A stretch of 64,000 bases of DNA from Pseudomonas purpurea (GCF_039908635.1 NZ_CP150918.1:4108001-4172000), one strand, 5' to 3'. Positions 23,958-32,910 are shown, counted from the first letter of the stretch. Notes: a model not told the origin generated them from the sequence alone. Numbers and translations are program-made.

Positions 23958-25094
23958 ATGTTGACCACCCTTTGGCTGCGCATCGGCGCCTTCATCGCTA
24001 AGGCCTCGCTGTTACTGGCGGGCGTTGGCATGTTGGGCTGGGCAGTGGCGACGGCCGTGTTTGCCTGGCAACACCAGGGCCCGGTGTCGGTGGAAGAGCA
24101 CATCCCCGACGGCGAGGCCGCGATGACTCAGGACATCATTCAGACGGCCGTGCGCATCGTCGACCAGCACCGGGACAACACTCGCTACCTGCGCGACGCT
24201 CACGCCAAGGCCCATGGCTGTGTGAAGGCCGAGATTCAGGTGTTACCGGACCTGCCGCCCGAACTGCGCCAAGGCGTGTTCGCCGACAGCGGAAAAACCT
24301 GGCAGGCGATCCTGCGCCTGTCCAACGGCAATGCCTATCCACAGTTCGACAGCATCCGCGACGCTCGGGGCATGGCGATCAAGTTGCTCGATGTACCAGG
24401 CAGCCAGTTACTCAAGGAGCAGCAGGGCCGTGGCGAGCAAGATTTCGTGATGTTCAATCATCCGAACTTCTTCGTCAGCGATGTTGCCGAATACCGTCAG
24501 AATGTGGCCGCGCAAGCCGATGGCAAGAAGGTGATGGCGTTTTTCCCCAGCGCTGACCCGCGCAGTTGGCAGGTTCGTCATCTGTTCATTGCCCTGTCGA
24601 CACTGGCACCCGCCCCGGCCAGCCCAACGCAGACCACGTACTTTTCCGTCTCGCCTTACAAATTCGGCAAGGCCAACGTCAAGTTCCGCGTGGCACCTGA
24701 CCCACAGAGCTGCCCGGCGTACGCGCTGCCAACGCAAAATCAGGCACTGCCGAACTTCCTGCGTGCGGCGCTGAATCAGCAACTGTCCACCGACCGGGTA
24801 CCGGCCTGCTTTGTCTTGCAGATCCAGCGCCAGGACCCGAGCCAGTACATGCCCATCGAAGACACCAGTATCGAGTGGCGCGAAAGCGACGCACCGTTCG
24901 AGACCGTGGCACGCATCAAGGTTCCGGCCCAGGACTTCGACACGCCCGCGCAGAACCTGCACTGCGATAACCAGTCGTTCAATCCGTGGTTTGGCCTGGA
25001 AGACCATCGACCGATTGGCGGTATCAACCGGTTACGCAAAGCGGTGTACGACGCCGTCAGTGATTACCGTCACACCCGCAACGCCGAGCAGTAA
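23958..25094 (+). CDS. Catalase-family haem protein, membrane-anchored
   Basis: A 378-residue catalase-fold protein with an N-terminal transmembrane anchor (about 8-35). RDAHAKAHGCVKAEI (about 75-90) seems to align with the distal-His region of catalases, and NHPNFFVSDV with the conserved Asn/Phe region. LRKAVYDAVSDYR near the C-terminus could provide the proximal Tyr. It is shorter than true catalases (480+ residues), like the SrpA or catalase-related group. It is transcribed with the di-haem peroxidase gene. Whether it dismutates peroxide or acts as a peroxidase cannot be read here. Confidence 0.82.
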   Translation: MLTTLWLRIGAFIAKASLLLAGVGMLGWAVATAVFAWQHQGPVSVEEHIPDGEAAMTQDIIQTAVRIVDQHRDNTRYLRDAHAKAHGCVKAEIQVLPDLPPELRQGVFADSGKTWQAILRLSNGNAYPQFDSIRDARGMAIKLLDVPGSQLLKEQQGRGEQDFVMFNHPNFFVSDVAEYRQNVAAQADGKKVMAFFPSADPRSWQVRHLFIALSTLAPAPASPTQTTYFSVSPYKFGKANVKFRVAPDPQSCPAYALPTQNQALPNFLRAALNQQLSTDRVPACFVLQIQRQDPSQYMPIEDTSIEWRESDAPFETVARIKVPAQDFDTPAQNLHCDNQSFNPWFGLEDHRPIGGINRLRKAVYDAVSDYRHTRNAEQ

Positions 25095-25151
25095 CGCCAG
25101 ACCGGCCCCTGACGCGGTAAACGCGCCGGGGGCCAGGTTTTGCGCATCGCG

Positions 25152-27200
25152 TCAGTAACGCGCATCCACCGGTTTACCGCCGTTTGGCCAATCCTTCACC
25201 TTGTCCGGGAAGTCCGGTCGCGGTTGCTGCGAGAAGTAGTCCGCGACATCCACCGCCTCCTGATCGGACAACCCACCCTGCCCCAGCGGGAATTTCTCGT
25301 GAAAGCCGATCGGCATGTTGCGTTTGACGAAGGCCGCAGCGGTGTAGACCCGCGCCATGCCCGCGCCAATGTTGAACGACTCATCCCCCCAGAGCGGCGG
25401 GAACACCAGCGCCCCGTCGGCACGCTTCAAGCCTTCACCCTCGGCGCCGTGGCATACCGCGCACTGCTTGGCGTAGACCCGCTGACCGTTTTCCATGTCC
25501 GGCTTGAGCGCCGTGTCGACTTTGCCGACACCCCGCCCGGCAACTTTGTCCTCGGGTTTGGTGTTGAGCTTCATCCAGTCGAAATAGGCCACCATCGCCT
25601 GCATGTCAGTCGATTGCACGGGCAGCGGCTGGCCATTCATTGAACGCCTGAAACAGCCATTGATACGTTCCTGCAAGGTGATCTGCTTGCCCGCACGCGG
25701 TGCGTAACCGGGGAAGAACGCAGACACCCCGACAAACGGCGAACCATCGGCCACCGTGCCGGCGTTGAGGTGGCAACTGGTGCAGTTCAGCGAGTTGCCC
25801 ACGTTGTCCGGCAGCAGCGCTTTGGTTTGCAGATGCAGGCGCATGCCGCGAACCACCTGGTCTGCATTGGGCGCCGCCAGCATGTCAGCCAGGCGCGGCG
25901 TCTCGAAGGTTGAGGAATCGGTGGTCGGGTTGAGCTGCGCGCGCATCTGTTTGACCTGGACAGCGCTGATCGCCGAGCCGCTGTTGCCCCAGTTGGAGCG
26001 CACGAAACTCAGGATCTCGGCGATTTCCTGATCCGAGAGCCGGGCAAAACCCGGCATCGTGTAGACCCGTGGATGCGTTGCTGTTTCTGCGGTTTTCCAG
26101 CCTGTGAGGGTGATGTGCAGCAGCGAGGCCGGGTTGGCCGAGGCCACGCTCGGGTTGCCTGCCAGCGGCGGGAACATTGCGTTCACCCCGCCGCCATCCG
26201 GGCGGTGGCAGTCGGCGCAAAATTGCGTGTAGCCCAATCCACCACGGCTGGTGAACAACGCTGCCGGAGGTTCGGTCGGGGTTCGCGGTTCAACCGGCAT
26301 CGGCAGATCGTCTTTGCCGGCCGGCAGGGATTTGAGGTAAGTCGCGATGGCGGTCAAATCGCCGTCGGTGAAATGCTGGGTGCTGTGATGGATCACGTCC
26401 GCCATGTTGCCGGACACCGTGGCAAAACGATTCTGCCCGGTCTTGAGCAACTGAACGGTGTCCTCGACCGTCCACAGGTTACGCAGGCTGAGGGCGCGCC
26501 ATTCTTCCACCGTTTCGCCTGCCAGGAAGTGCTTGCCGCTGGAACCGGCGTCGCTCATGGCCTTCTCCTGGAAGGCAATGCCACGCGGTGTGTGGCAGGC
26601 GCCGCAATGCCCCAGCCCCTGGACCAGGTACGCGCCACGGTTCACCGCGTCATCCTTGCCGGGGTCCGGTACAAAAGGCTGGCTGTCGACAAACATCTGG
26701 TTCCAGAACCACAACCCCCAGCGCTGATTGAACGGCCAGCTCATGTCCGCTTCCAGGTTGACCTGGCTGACTGGCGTCACCCCTTGCAGCAAATAGGCAT
26801 AGAGGGCACGCATGTCCGTCTCGCTCATGTTCGCGTAAGACGGATAAGGCATCGCCGGGTACAGGTTGTCGCCCGCCGGGTTCACGCCTTCGCGCATCGC
26901 ACGATCAAATTGCTCGAAGGTGTAGCGGCCAATTCCAGTGTCGGGGTCCGGCGTGATGTTGCTGGAGTACAGGGTGCCCATCGGCGTTTTCAGCTCCAGC
27001 CCCCCGGCCATGACCGCGCCGCCCTTGGCGGTGTGGCACGCGATGCAATCACCGAGCTGGGCAACGTACTTGCCCTGCTCGATGAGTGAACTGCCAGGGG
27101 TGACAGAAGCCGTTGCCGGGGTCGGCTCACTGGCGTGGAGTTGATGCACGAACAACAACGACGAGGCCAGAATGGCCAGCCGCGGCAGAGTCAAATCCAT
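25152..27200 (-). CDS. Pentahaem c-type cytochrome: AdhB-like part fused to TsdA-like part
   Basis: A 682-residue exported cytochrome (signal peptide about 1-23) with five CxxCH motifs: CIACH (52-56), CGACH (199-203), CADCH (328-332), CTSCH (473-477) and CAVCH (580-584). Residues 35-410 match the three-haem cytochrome subunit of membrane alcohol/gluconate dehydrogenases (SNITPDPDTGIG, MPYPSYANM). Residues 430-670 match di-haem thiosulfate dehydrogenase TsdA (NCTSCHLNAGTV, ERINGCFRRSMNG). No dehydrogenase subunit adjoins it. It may pass electrons from periplasmic sulfur or alcohol oxidation to the respiratory chain. Confidence 0.87.
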   Translation of the reverse strand: MDLTLPRLAILASSLLFVHQLHASEPTPATASVTPGSSLIEQGKYVAQLGDCIACHTAKGGAVMAGGLELKTPMGTLYSSNITPDPDTGIGRYTFEQFDRAMREGVNPAGDNLYPAMPYPSYANMSETDMRALYAYLLQGVTPVSQVNLEADMSWPFNQRWGLWFWNQMFVDSQPFVPDPGKDDAVNRGAYLVQGLGHCGACHTPRGIAFQEKAMSDAGSSGKHFLAGETVEEWRALSLRNLWTVEDTVQLLKTGQNRFATVSGNMADVIHHSTQHFTDGDLTAIATYLKSLPAGKDDLPMPVEPRTPTEPPAALFTSRGGLGYTQFCADCHRPDGGGVNAMFPPLAGNPSVASANPASLLHITLTGWKTAETATHPRVYTMPGFARLSDQEIAEILSFVRSNWGNSGSAISAVQVKQMRAQLNPTTDSSTFETPRLADMLAAPNADQVVRGMRLHLQTKALLPDNVGNSLNCTSCHLNAGTVADGSPFVGVSAFFPGYAPRAGKQITLQERINGCFRRSMNGQPLPVQSTDMQAMVAYFDWMKLNTKPEDKVAGRGVGKVDTALKPDMENGQRVYAKQCAVCHGAEGEGLKRADGALVFPPLWGDESFNIGAGMARVYTAAAFVKRNMPIGFHEKFPLGQGGLSDQEAVDVADYFSQQPRPDFPDKVKDWPNGGKPVDARY

Positions 27201-27533
27201 TGAAATATCCCTTTTCGGGACTGGCGCCGGGTGGTCCCGTTGGCCAGGTCCCTTTTCGTTTTTATAGGTTCATCAGGCAGAAAATTGGGCCACTCAGGTC
27301 CCACCTTCGTTGTAAAGGAATTGGCTTGGGCGGTCGTTGACGTGAATCAGGAGAGGTTCAGTTGCGCAGACGAGGCGCTCGGAGGGAGGGATTCGGGAGA
27401 TACAGAGGCGGCTATCGACAACCGGACAGAAGGGAAAGCTACCGGGGGTTTATCAAATCCCGGACAGCAAAAAGCCCGCATTAAGCGGGCTTTCTGTGGT
27501 GACCTGGCGTTCAGCGTTCCAGGTTACCGAATA
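27201..27533. other. Gap between the cytochrome gene and the tRNA cluster
   Basis: 333 bases without a protein gene. The left part should hold the minus-strand cytochrome promoter; the right part holds the terminator of the first tRNA pair and a 3' trailer (27494-27533) that is repeated after the second pair. Confidence 0.5.
27469..27493 (-). terminator. Terminator of the distal tRNA-Val/tRNA-Asp pair
   Basis: AAAGCCCGC-attaa-GCGGGCTTT; on the minus strand the stem is followed by a T-run (TTTTTGC). It lies about 40 bases after the 3' end of tRNA-Asp. Confidence 0.85.
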
Positions 27534-27610
27534 TGGCGCAGCGGACGGGACTCGAACCCGCGACCCCCGGCGTGACAGGCCGGTATTCTAACCGACTGAA
27601 CTACCGCTGC
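27534..27610 (-). tRNA. tRNA-Asp (GTC)
   Basis: 77 nt including an encoded CCA. Acceptor stem GCAGCGG/CCGCTGC, discriminator G, anticodon loop CTGTCAC giving GTC, and T-loop GGTTCGAGTCC. Identical to the copy at 27892-27968. Confidence 0.95.
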
Positions 27611-27629
27611 GCGTAGCGTTGAACGTAAA

Positions 27630-27705
27630 TGGTGGGTGATGACGGGATCGAACCGCCGACATTCTGCTTGTAAGGCAGACGCTCTCCCAGCTGAGCTAAT
27701 CACCC
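27630..27705 (-). tRNA. tRNA-Val (TAC)
   Basis: 76 nt including an encoded CCA. Acceptor stem GGGTGAT/ATCACCC, anticodon loop CTTACAA giving TAC, and T-loop GGTTCGATCCC. A CATAAT-like -10 box (27732-27727) lies just upstream. Confidence 0.95.
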
Positions 27706-27827
27706 TTTACCTTCGTTGCGGGGCGCATTATGCCACAGAAATTCGTAAGGTGTTGATTTAATTGAAAAATAATTAAAAAAACTGAATTTCGATGAAACCG
27801 TGCACTTCGCATGGAACTCTTTACAGC

Positions 27828-27853
27828 AAAAAGCCCGCGTTAGCGGGCTTTCC
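27828..27853 (-). terminator. Terminator of the proximal tRNA-Val/tRNA-Asp pair
   Basis: AAAGCCCGC-gtta-GCGGGCTTT with a T-run on the minus strand. Nearly identical to the terminator at 27469, showing that the duplicated unit includes its terminator. Confidence 0.85.
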
Positions 27854-27891
27854 GTGGTGACCTGGCGTTCAGCGTTCCAGGTTACCGAATA

Positions 27892-27968
27892 TGGCGCAGC
27901 GGACGGGACTCGAACCCGCGACCCCCGGCGTGACAGGCCGGTATTCTAACCGACTGAACTACCGCTGC
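27892..27968 (-). tRNA. tRNA-Asp (GTC), second copy
   Basis: Same 77-nt sequence as 27534-27610, with the same 3' trailer of about 40 bases. Confidence 0.95.
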
Positions 27969-27987
27969 GCGTAACACTTGAAACGAA

Positions 27988-28063
27988 TGGTGGGTGATGA
28001 CGGGATCGAACCGCCGACATTCTGCTTGTAAGGCAGACGCTCTCCCAGCTGAGCTAATCACCC
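27988..28063 (-). tRNA. tRNA-Val (TAC), second copy
   Basis: Same 76-nt sequence as 27630-27705. It is the promoter-proximal gene of the cluster. Confidence 0.95.
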
Positions 28064-28083
28064 TTCGCTTCGGTGTGGCGCGC

Positions 28084-28112
28084 ATTCTACGGAGCGACCC
28101 CACCTCTGGCAA
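28084..28112 (-). promoter_or_regulatory. Sigma-70 promoter of the tRNA cluster
   Basis: On the minus strand: TTGCCA (28112-28107), 17-base spacer, TAGAAT (28089-28084), then a GC-rich discriminator (GCGCGCC) as is typical of stringently controlled stable-RNA promoters. It lies about 20 bases upstream of tRNA-Val. Confidence 0.7.
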
Positions 28113-28222
28113 GCACTTTTTTAAATAATTTTTACAAGCCTTCCAAAGGCTTAGCTGAGGGTTGGCCTATGACGCTTCGCGGAGAATAATGCGCTCCTTT
28201 GTATAAAGGAGAGACTCACCCC

Positions 28223-29143
28223 ATGTGGTTCAAAAACCTGCTTATCTATCGCCTGACCCAAGATCTGCCTTTTGATGCTGAGGCGTTGGAAACCGCACTG
28301 GCGACCAAACCGGCGCGTGCCTGTGCAAGCCAGGAGTTGACCACCTACGGTTTCGTCGCGCCGTTCGGCAAAGGCGAAGACGCTCCGCTGGTGCACATCA
28401 GCCAGGACTTCCTGCTGATCGCTGCCCGTAAAGAAGAACGCATTCTGCCGGGCAGCGTTGTGCGTGACGCGCTCAAGGAAAAGGTCGAAGAGATCGAAGC
28501 CGAGCAAATGCGCAAGGTCTACAAGAAGGAGCGTGATCAGCTCAAGGATGAAATCATCCAGGCGTTCCTGCCGCGTGCCTTTATCCGCCGCTCGGCCACC
28601 TTCGCCGCCATCGCGCCAAAACAGGGCCTGATTCTGGTGAACTCGGCCAGCCCGAAACGCGCCGAAGACCTGCTCTCCACCCTGCGTGAAGTGGTCGGTT
28701 CGTTGCCGGTACGCCCACTGACCGTAAAAATGGCCCCGACCGCGACCATGACTGAATGGGTCACCACCCAGAAAGCTGCGGACGACTTCTTTGTACTGGA
28801 CGAGTGCGAGCTGCGCGACACCCACGAAGACGGCGGCATCGTGCGCTGCAAGCGCCAGGACCTGACCAGCGAAGAAATCCAGTTGCACCTGAGCACCGGC
28901 AAAGTCGTCACTCAGTTGTCGCTGGCCTGGCAGGACAAGTTGTCGTTCATGCTCGACGACAAGATGACCGTCAAACGCCTGAAGTTCGAAGACCTGTTGC
29001 AGGATCAGGCGGAACAGGACGGTGGCGACGAAGCCTTGGGCCAACTCGACGCCAGCTTCACCCTGATGATGCTGACCTTCGGCGAGTTCCTCCCGGCGCT
29101 GGTTGAAGCACTGGGCGGGGAAGAGATACCGCAAGGTATCTAA
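28223..29143 (+). CDS. rdgC: Recombination-associated protein RdgC
   Basis: A 306-residue nucleoid-associated protein that forms a ring around DNA and modulates RecA. It starts [11 protein letters not shown] and has the family segments [17 protein letters not shown] and [20 protein letters not shown], and length as expected. The start at 28223 is set by AAAGGAGAG upstream. It is monocistronic with its own terminator. Confidence 0.95.
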   Translation: MWFKNLLIYRLTQDLPFDAEALETALATKPARACASQELTTYGFVAPFGKGEDAPLVHISQDFLLIAARKEERILPGSVVRDALKEKVEEIEAEQMRKVYKKERDQLKDEIIQAFLPRAFIRRSATFAAIAPKQGLILVNSASPKRAEDLLSTLREVVGSLPVRPLTVKMAPTATMTEWVTTQKAADDFFVLDECELRDTHEDGGIVRCKRQDLTSEEIQLHLSTGKVVTQLSLAWQDKLSFMLDDKMTVKRLKFEDLLQDQAEQDGGDEALGQLDASFTLMMLTFGEFLPALVEALGGEEIPQGI

Positions 29144-29154
29144 AGGTGACATCT

Positions 29155-29182
29155 ACTGTGGGAGCAGGCTTGCTCCCACAGT
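29155..29182 (+). terminator. REP-like terminator of rdgC
   Basis: ACTGTGGGAGCA...TGCTCCCACAGT forms a 12-bp stem followed by TGTTTT. It has the sequence of a single REP unit and probably doubles as the terminator of rdgC. Confidence 0.7.
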
Positions 29183-29312
29183 TGTTTTGTGGCTGCACCG
29201 AGCGCGCTGTTCAGCGTTTGGCACACTATTTCGGGGGCGTCGCTCTCGACGTTCTTTTACTGCATGAGCGAAAACTTGATCCGCGAATTGATAATGGGCA
29301 CTCTACGAGCCA

Positions 29313-29366
29313 ACGCGGGGACGACCTCGCGGCTCGATCGAGTTATCAATCAGGGGACGGCCCCGT
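29313..29366 (+). ncRNA. Guanidine-II riboswitch (mini-ykkC)
   Basis: Two short hairpins with the diagnostic ACGR loops: GCGGGG-ACGA-CCTCGC (29315-29330) and GGGG-ACGG-CCCC (29353-29364). The GGAGG ribosome site of the SMR gene follows at once. In this class guanidinium pairs the two loops and frees the ribosome site, so the exporter is made when guanidinium accumulates. Confidence 0.85.
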
Positions 29367-29385
29367 CAATCGATGGAGGTTTTTC

Positions 29386-29700
29386 ATGTCCTGGATCATT
29401 CTGTTTTTCGCCGGCCTGTTTGAAGTGGGCTGGGCTGTCGGCCTGAAATACACCGACGGTTTCAGCCGCCCTCTCCCCACCGCCCTGACCATCATTGCCA
29501 TGGCCATCAGCCTCGGCTTGCTGGGCCTGGCGATGAAGGAACTGCCGCTGGGCACAGCCTACGCGATCTGGACCGGTGTCGGCGCGGTCGGCACGGTCAT
29601 CGCCGGGATCATCCTGTTTGGCGAGTCCATGGCGCTGTTCCGGCTGGCCAGCGTTGCGCTGATCATTGCCGGGTTGATCGGGCTTAAGGTCAGCACTTAG
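29386..29700 (+). CDS. sugE: SMR-family guanidinium exporter (Gdx/SugE)
   Basis: A 104-residue four-helix small multidrug resistance protein. The essential Glu13 in [15 protein letters not shown] and the Gdx-type segment [14 protein letters not shown] are present. Members of the SugE/Gdx subgroup export guanidinium in exchange for protons as antiparallel dimers. The riboswitch directly upstream supports guanidinium as the true substrate rather than quaternary ammonium. The start at 29386 follows the GGAGG site. Confidence 0.92.
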   Translation: MSWIILFFAGLFEVGWAVGLKYTDGFSRPLPTALTIIAMAISLGLLGLAMKELPLGTAYAIWTGVGAVGTVIAGIILFGESMALFRLASVALIIAGLIGLKVST

Positions 29701-29708
29701 GCCTATAC

Positions 29709-29778
29709 CGTCTTCGCGAGCAAGCTCGCTCCCACATGTGACCGTGGTTCCCTGTGGGGGCGGGCTTGATCCGGCGAA
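29709..29778. repeat. REP elements between convergent genes
   Basis: CTTCGCGAGCAAGCTCGCTCC near 29711-29731, followed by a degenerate inverse GTGGGGGCGGGCTTGATCC near 29754-29772, between the SMR gene and the MFS-acyltransferase gene. Confidence 0.75.
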
Positions 29779-29798
29779 GAGGCCCGCATACTCACCGA

Positions 29799-31673
29799 CT
29801 ATCTGACGGTCCCGCGCAACTCGCCTACCAACGCTTGCAACTGCGCCGGCTGAGCCGCCTCGACCGGCACCGCCGCGCCAGCGACCAAGGTCACCCGCGA
29901 CCACAGCCGATGGAACAGGCCCTTGTTCGGGTCGCGACTGAAGAAGCTCCCCCACAACCCCTGCAACGCCAACGGAATCACCGGCACCGGGGTTTCTTCG
30001 AGAATCCGCGTCAGCCCGCCCTTGAATTCATTGATCTCACCGTCGGCGGTCAACTTGCCCTCAGGGAAAATGCACACCAGCTCACCGTCCTTCAGGTACT
30101 GGGCGATACGCTTGAAGGCTTTTTCATAAATCTGAATGTCCTCCTGGCGCCCGGCAATCGGAATCGTCCCGGCCGTGCGGAAGATGAAGTTGAGCACCGG
30201 CAGGTTGTAGATTTTGTAATACATCACAAAGCGAATCGGCCGACGCACCGCACCGCCAATCAACAGCGCATCCACAAACGACACATGGTTGCAGACCAGC
30301 AACGCGGCACCTTCGTCCGGGATCGCCTCCAGGTTGCGGTGCTGCACGCGGTACATGGAATGGCTGAGCAGCCAGATCATGAAACGCATGCTGAATTCAG
30401 GAACGATTTTGAAGATGTAGGCGTTGACGCCAATGTTCAGCAGCGAGATCACCAGGAACAGCTGCGGGATCGACAGCTTGGCAACGCTCAGCAGCACAAT
30501 GGAGAACACTGCCGAGATCACCATGAACAACGCATTGAGAATGTTGTTCGCCGCAATCACCCGGGCGCGCTCATGCACGGGCGTGCGCGACTGGATCAGC
30601 GCATACAACGGCACGATGTAGAAACCACCGAAGATCCCCAGCCCGAGAATATCGATCAGCACCCACCAGGCTTCGTGGTAACCGAGCACCACCAGCCAGT
30701 CGTTCGCCAGGACGTTTTGCGGCACCGCCCCCGAATGCCACCACAGCAGCAGCCCGAACACCGTCAGGCCGAAAGAGCCGAACGGCACCAGACCGATCTC
30801 GACCTTACGCCCGGAGAGCTTTTCGCACAGCATCGAACCCAGGGCGATGCCCACCGAAAACACCGTGAGGATCAGCGTCACCACGGTTTCGTCACCGTGC
30901 ATCCAGTCTTTGGCGTAGGCCGGAATCTGCGTCAGGTAGATGCCGCCCATGAACCAGAACCACGAGTTACCGACAATCGAGCGCGACACCGCAGGCGTTT
31001 GCTTGAGCCCCAACTGCAAGGTGGCCCAGGACTGGGTGAAGATGTTCCAGTTCAACCGCAGTTCAGGAGTCGAGGCGGCAGCGCGGGGAATGCTGCGACT
31101 GGCCAGGTAACCGAGCACGGCCACCGCCACGATCGCCACCGAGACAATGGGCGCGTAATGCGTCGAGGACATCATGACCCCGGCGCCAATGGTCCCCGCG
31201 AGAATCGCCAGGAACGTGCCCATCTCCACCAGACCGTTGCCGCCGACCAACTCGTCTTCGTGCAAGGTCTGGGGCAGGATCGAATACTTGACCGGGCCGA
31301 ACAGCGCCGAGTGGGTGCCCATGGCGAACAGCGTCACCAGCATCAGCGACAGGTGATCGAAGACAAACCCGACAGCGCCCACCGCCATAATGGCGATTTC
31401 ACACAGCTTGATCAGGCGGATCAACGAATCCTTGGCGAACTTCTCGCCAAACTGCCCGGCCAGCGCCGAGAACAGAAAGAACGGCAGGATGAACAACATC
31501 GAGCACAGATTGACCCAAATCGAACGGTCGCCCTCGATGGCCAGCTTGTAGAGGATGGCGAGGATCAGCGACTGCTTGAAGAGGTTGTCGTTGAACGCCC
31601 CGAGGGACTGCGTGACAAAAAACGGCAGGAAACGCCGTGTGCGAAGCAAGGTGAATTGCGAAGGGTGACTCAT
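29799..31673 (-). CDS. MFS transporter fused to a PlsC-type acyltransferase (LplT-Aas-like)
   Basis: A 624-residue membrane protein. Residues 1 to about 410 form a 12-span MFS domain (starting FFVTQSLGAFNDNLFKQSL, the LplT-type signature). Residues about 440-620 form an acyltransferase with the HX4D motif in NHVSFVD (about 462) and FPEGKLT (about 535). This pairing matches lysophospholipid flipping coupled to re-acylation, as done by LplT and Aas in E. coli, but the AMP-ligase part of Aas is absent here. It is a single gene; function inferred from domains. Confidence 0.87.
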   Translation of the reverse strand: MSHPSQFTLLRTRRFLPFFVTQSLGAFNDNLFKQSLILAILYKLAIEGDRSIWVNLCSMLFILPFFLFSALAGQFGEKFAKDSLIRLIKLCEIAIMAVGAVGFVFDHLSLMLVTLFAMGTHSALFGPVKYSILPQTLHEDELVGGNGLVEMGTFLAILAGTIGAGVMMSSTHYAPIVSVAIVAVAVLGYLASRSIPRAAASTPELRLNWNIFTQSWATLQLGLKQTPAVSRSIVGNSWFWFMGGIYLTQIPAYAKDWMHGDETVVTLILTVFSVGIALGSMLCEKLSGRKVEIGLVPFGSFGLTVFGLLLWWHSGAVPQNVLANDWLVVLGYHEAWWVLIDILGLGIFGGFYIVPLYALIQSRTPVHERARVIAANNILNALFMVISAVFSIVLLSVAKLSIPQLFLVISLLNIGVNAYIFKIVPEFSMRFMIWLLSHSMYRVQHRNLEAIPDEGAALLVCNHVSFVDALLIGGAVRRPIRFVMYYKIYNLPVLNFIFRTAGTIPIAGRQEDIQIYEKAFKRIAQYLKDGELVCIFPEGKLTADGEINEFKGGLTRILEETPVPVIPLALQGLWGSFFSRDPNKGLFHRLWSRVTLVAGAAVPVEAAQPAQLQALVGELRGTVR

Positions 31674-31758
31674 CGTCCATGTCCCTGAGTGGCCTGGAGG
31701 TTGTTATTGAAATGTCGAAAGACCATCCAGGGACAAAAGCTTACCTAATCTTTGCCGA

Positions 31759-32910
31759 TTATTTCTTTAATCCTGCGATGCACGGCGAAACAAACAACTC
31801 ACCGCGCCAGGCGCCCTGCACCGTACGCACGGACACAAGCAGCCACATCAGCGCCAGCGCCACCACCAACACGCTGCCAAAAATACTGAAAAACGTCAGG
31901 TTCAAGGTACTGGCGAGCTTCAGCGTCGCCAGGGAATACACACCCAGCGGGAAGGTAAAGCCCCACCAGCCGAGGTTGAACGGGATCCCGGCGCGCAGAT
32001 AACGCAAGGTGATCAGCACGGCCATCAACATCCACCACAAGCCAAAACCCCACAGGGTGATCCCGGCCACCAACCCCAGGCCAGCGGCGATTTCGCCAAC
32101 ACCCGGCAAGCCATTGGCTGCGAAGATCGCCGGCGCGTCACTGCCCAGCAGCAACATGCCCAACGCCCCGGTGCCAATCGGCCCCAACGCCAACCAACTC
32201 GACGCGGCCATGTTTTCGTGAGGCAGTTTATGCAGGGCCATGCGCAACAGGAGGATGGTCAGGATGCTGAAGGCCACCGGTAGCGAGAACGCCCAGAGTA
32301 CGTAACTGGTTGTCAGCACCACCAGTTGGGCATGCGCGTCGGTCAGGTGCGGCGCCAGCAAACCACCACTGGCCGCGGCAACTTCCGCCGCCACCACCGG
32401 CAACAGCCAAACGGCGGTCATCTGGTCGATGCTGTGTTCCTGGCGGGTGAACATCAGGTAGGGAATCAACACGCCGCAGGCCAGCGACAGGGCGACATCC
32501 AGCCACCAGAGCACCTCGGCCACGTGCACCACGCCCTCACCCCAGCGCGGCAGGCCAAACAGCAAAAAGCCATTGATGATGGTCGCCAGCCCCATGGGAA
32601 TCGTGCCGAAGAACATCGACACCGTGGAGTGACCGAAAATCCGCCGCGCCTCATCAAAGAAAAACGCCCAGCGCGCCGCATACAGCGAGCTGAACAGCAG
32701 AAACAGGAAGATATTGAACATCCACAAACCTTCGGCGAAGGCATGCAGGCCGGGAATCGACACCGGCAGTTGGGCGAGCGCCAGGGCCAGCACCCCGGTG
32801 CCCATGGTGGCGGCAAACCAGTTGGGGGTGAACTGGCGGACGACTTCACGGGGGTGCTGCAAATGGCTCAATGGCCGAAGGCCGGGTTTGACGCTGTTGG
32901 GGCATGACAT
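31759..32910 (-). CDS. TDT-family (TehA/Mae1/SLAC1-like) transporter
   Basis: A 383-residue protein of about ten membrane helices. It starts the family domain at FTPNWFAATMGTGVLALAL and keeps GWWGFTFPLGVYSLA near the C-terminus, both typical of voltage-dependent anion channel/TDT proteins that move C4-dicarboxylates, sulfite or tellurite. The substrate is not readable. A good ribosome site (GAGGAG) precedes the ATG at 32910. Confidence 0.88.
   Translation of the reverse strand: MSCPNSVKPGLRPLSHLQHPREVVRQFTPNWFAATMGTGVLALALAQLPVSIPGLHAFAEGLWMFNIFLFLLFSSLYAARWAFFFDEARRIFGHSTVSMFFGTIPMGLATIINGFLLFGLPRWGEGVVHVAEVLWWLDVALSLACGVLIPYLMFTRQEHSIDQMTAVWLLPVVAAEVAAASGGLLAPHLTDAHAQLVVLTTSYVLWAFSLPVAFSILTILLLRMALHKLPHENMAASSWLALGPIGTGALGMLLLGSDAPAIFAANGLPGVGEIAAGLGLVAGITLWGFGLWWMLMAVLITLRYLRAGIPFNLGWWGFTFPLGVYSLATLKLASTLNLTFFSIFGSVLVVALALMWLLVSVRTVQGAWRGELFVSPCIAGLKK

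Noticed and set aside
27534..28063. Possible integration hot spot or island boundary at the duplicated tRNA genes.
   Set aside because: No integrase, direct-repeat fragment of a tRNA 3' end, or foreign-looking cargo is visible on either side.
29754..31688. A 644-codon plus-strand open frame antisense to the MFS-acyltransferase gene.
   Set aside because: Its product is a His/Gln/Arg-rich composition artefact typical of third-position GC bias, while the minus strand has all motifs of a real gene.
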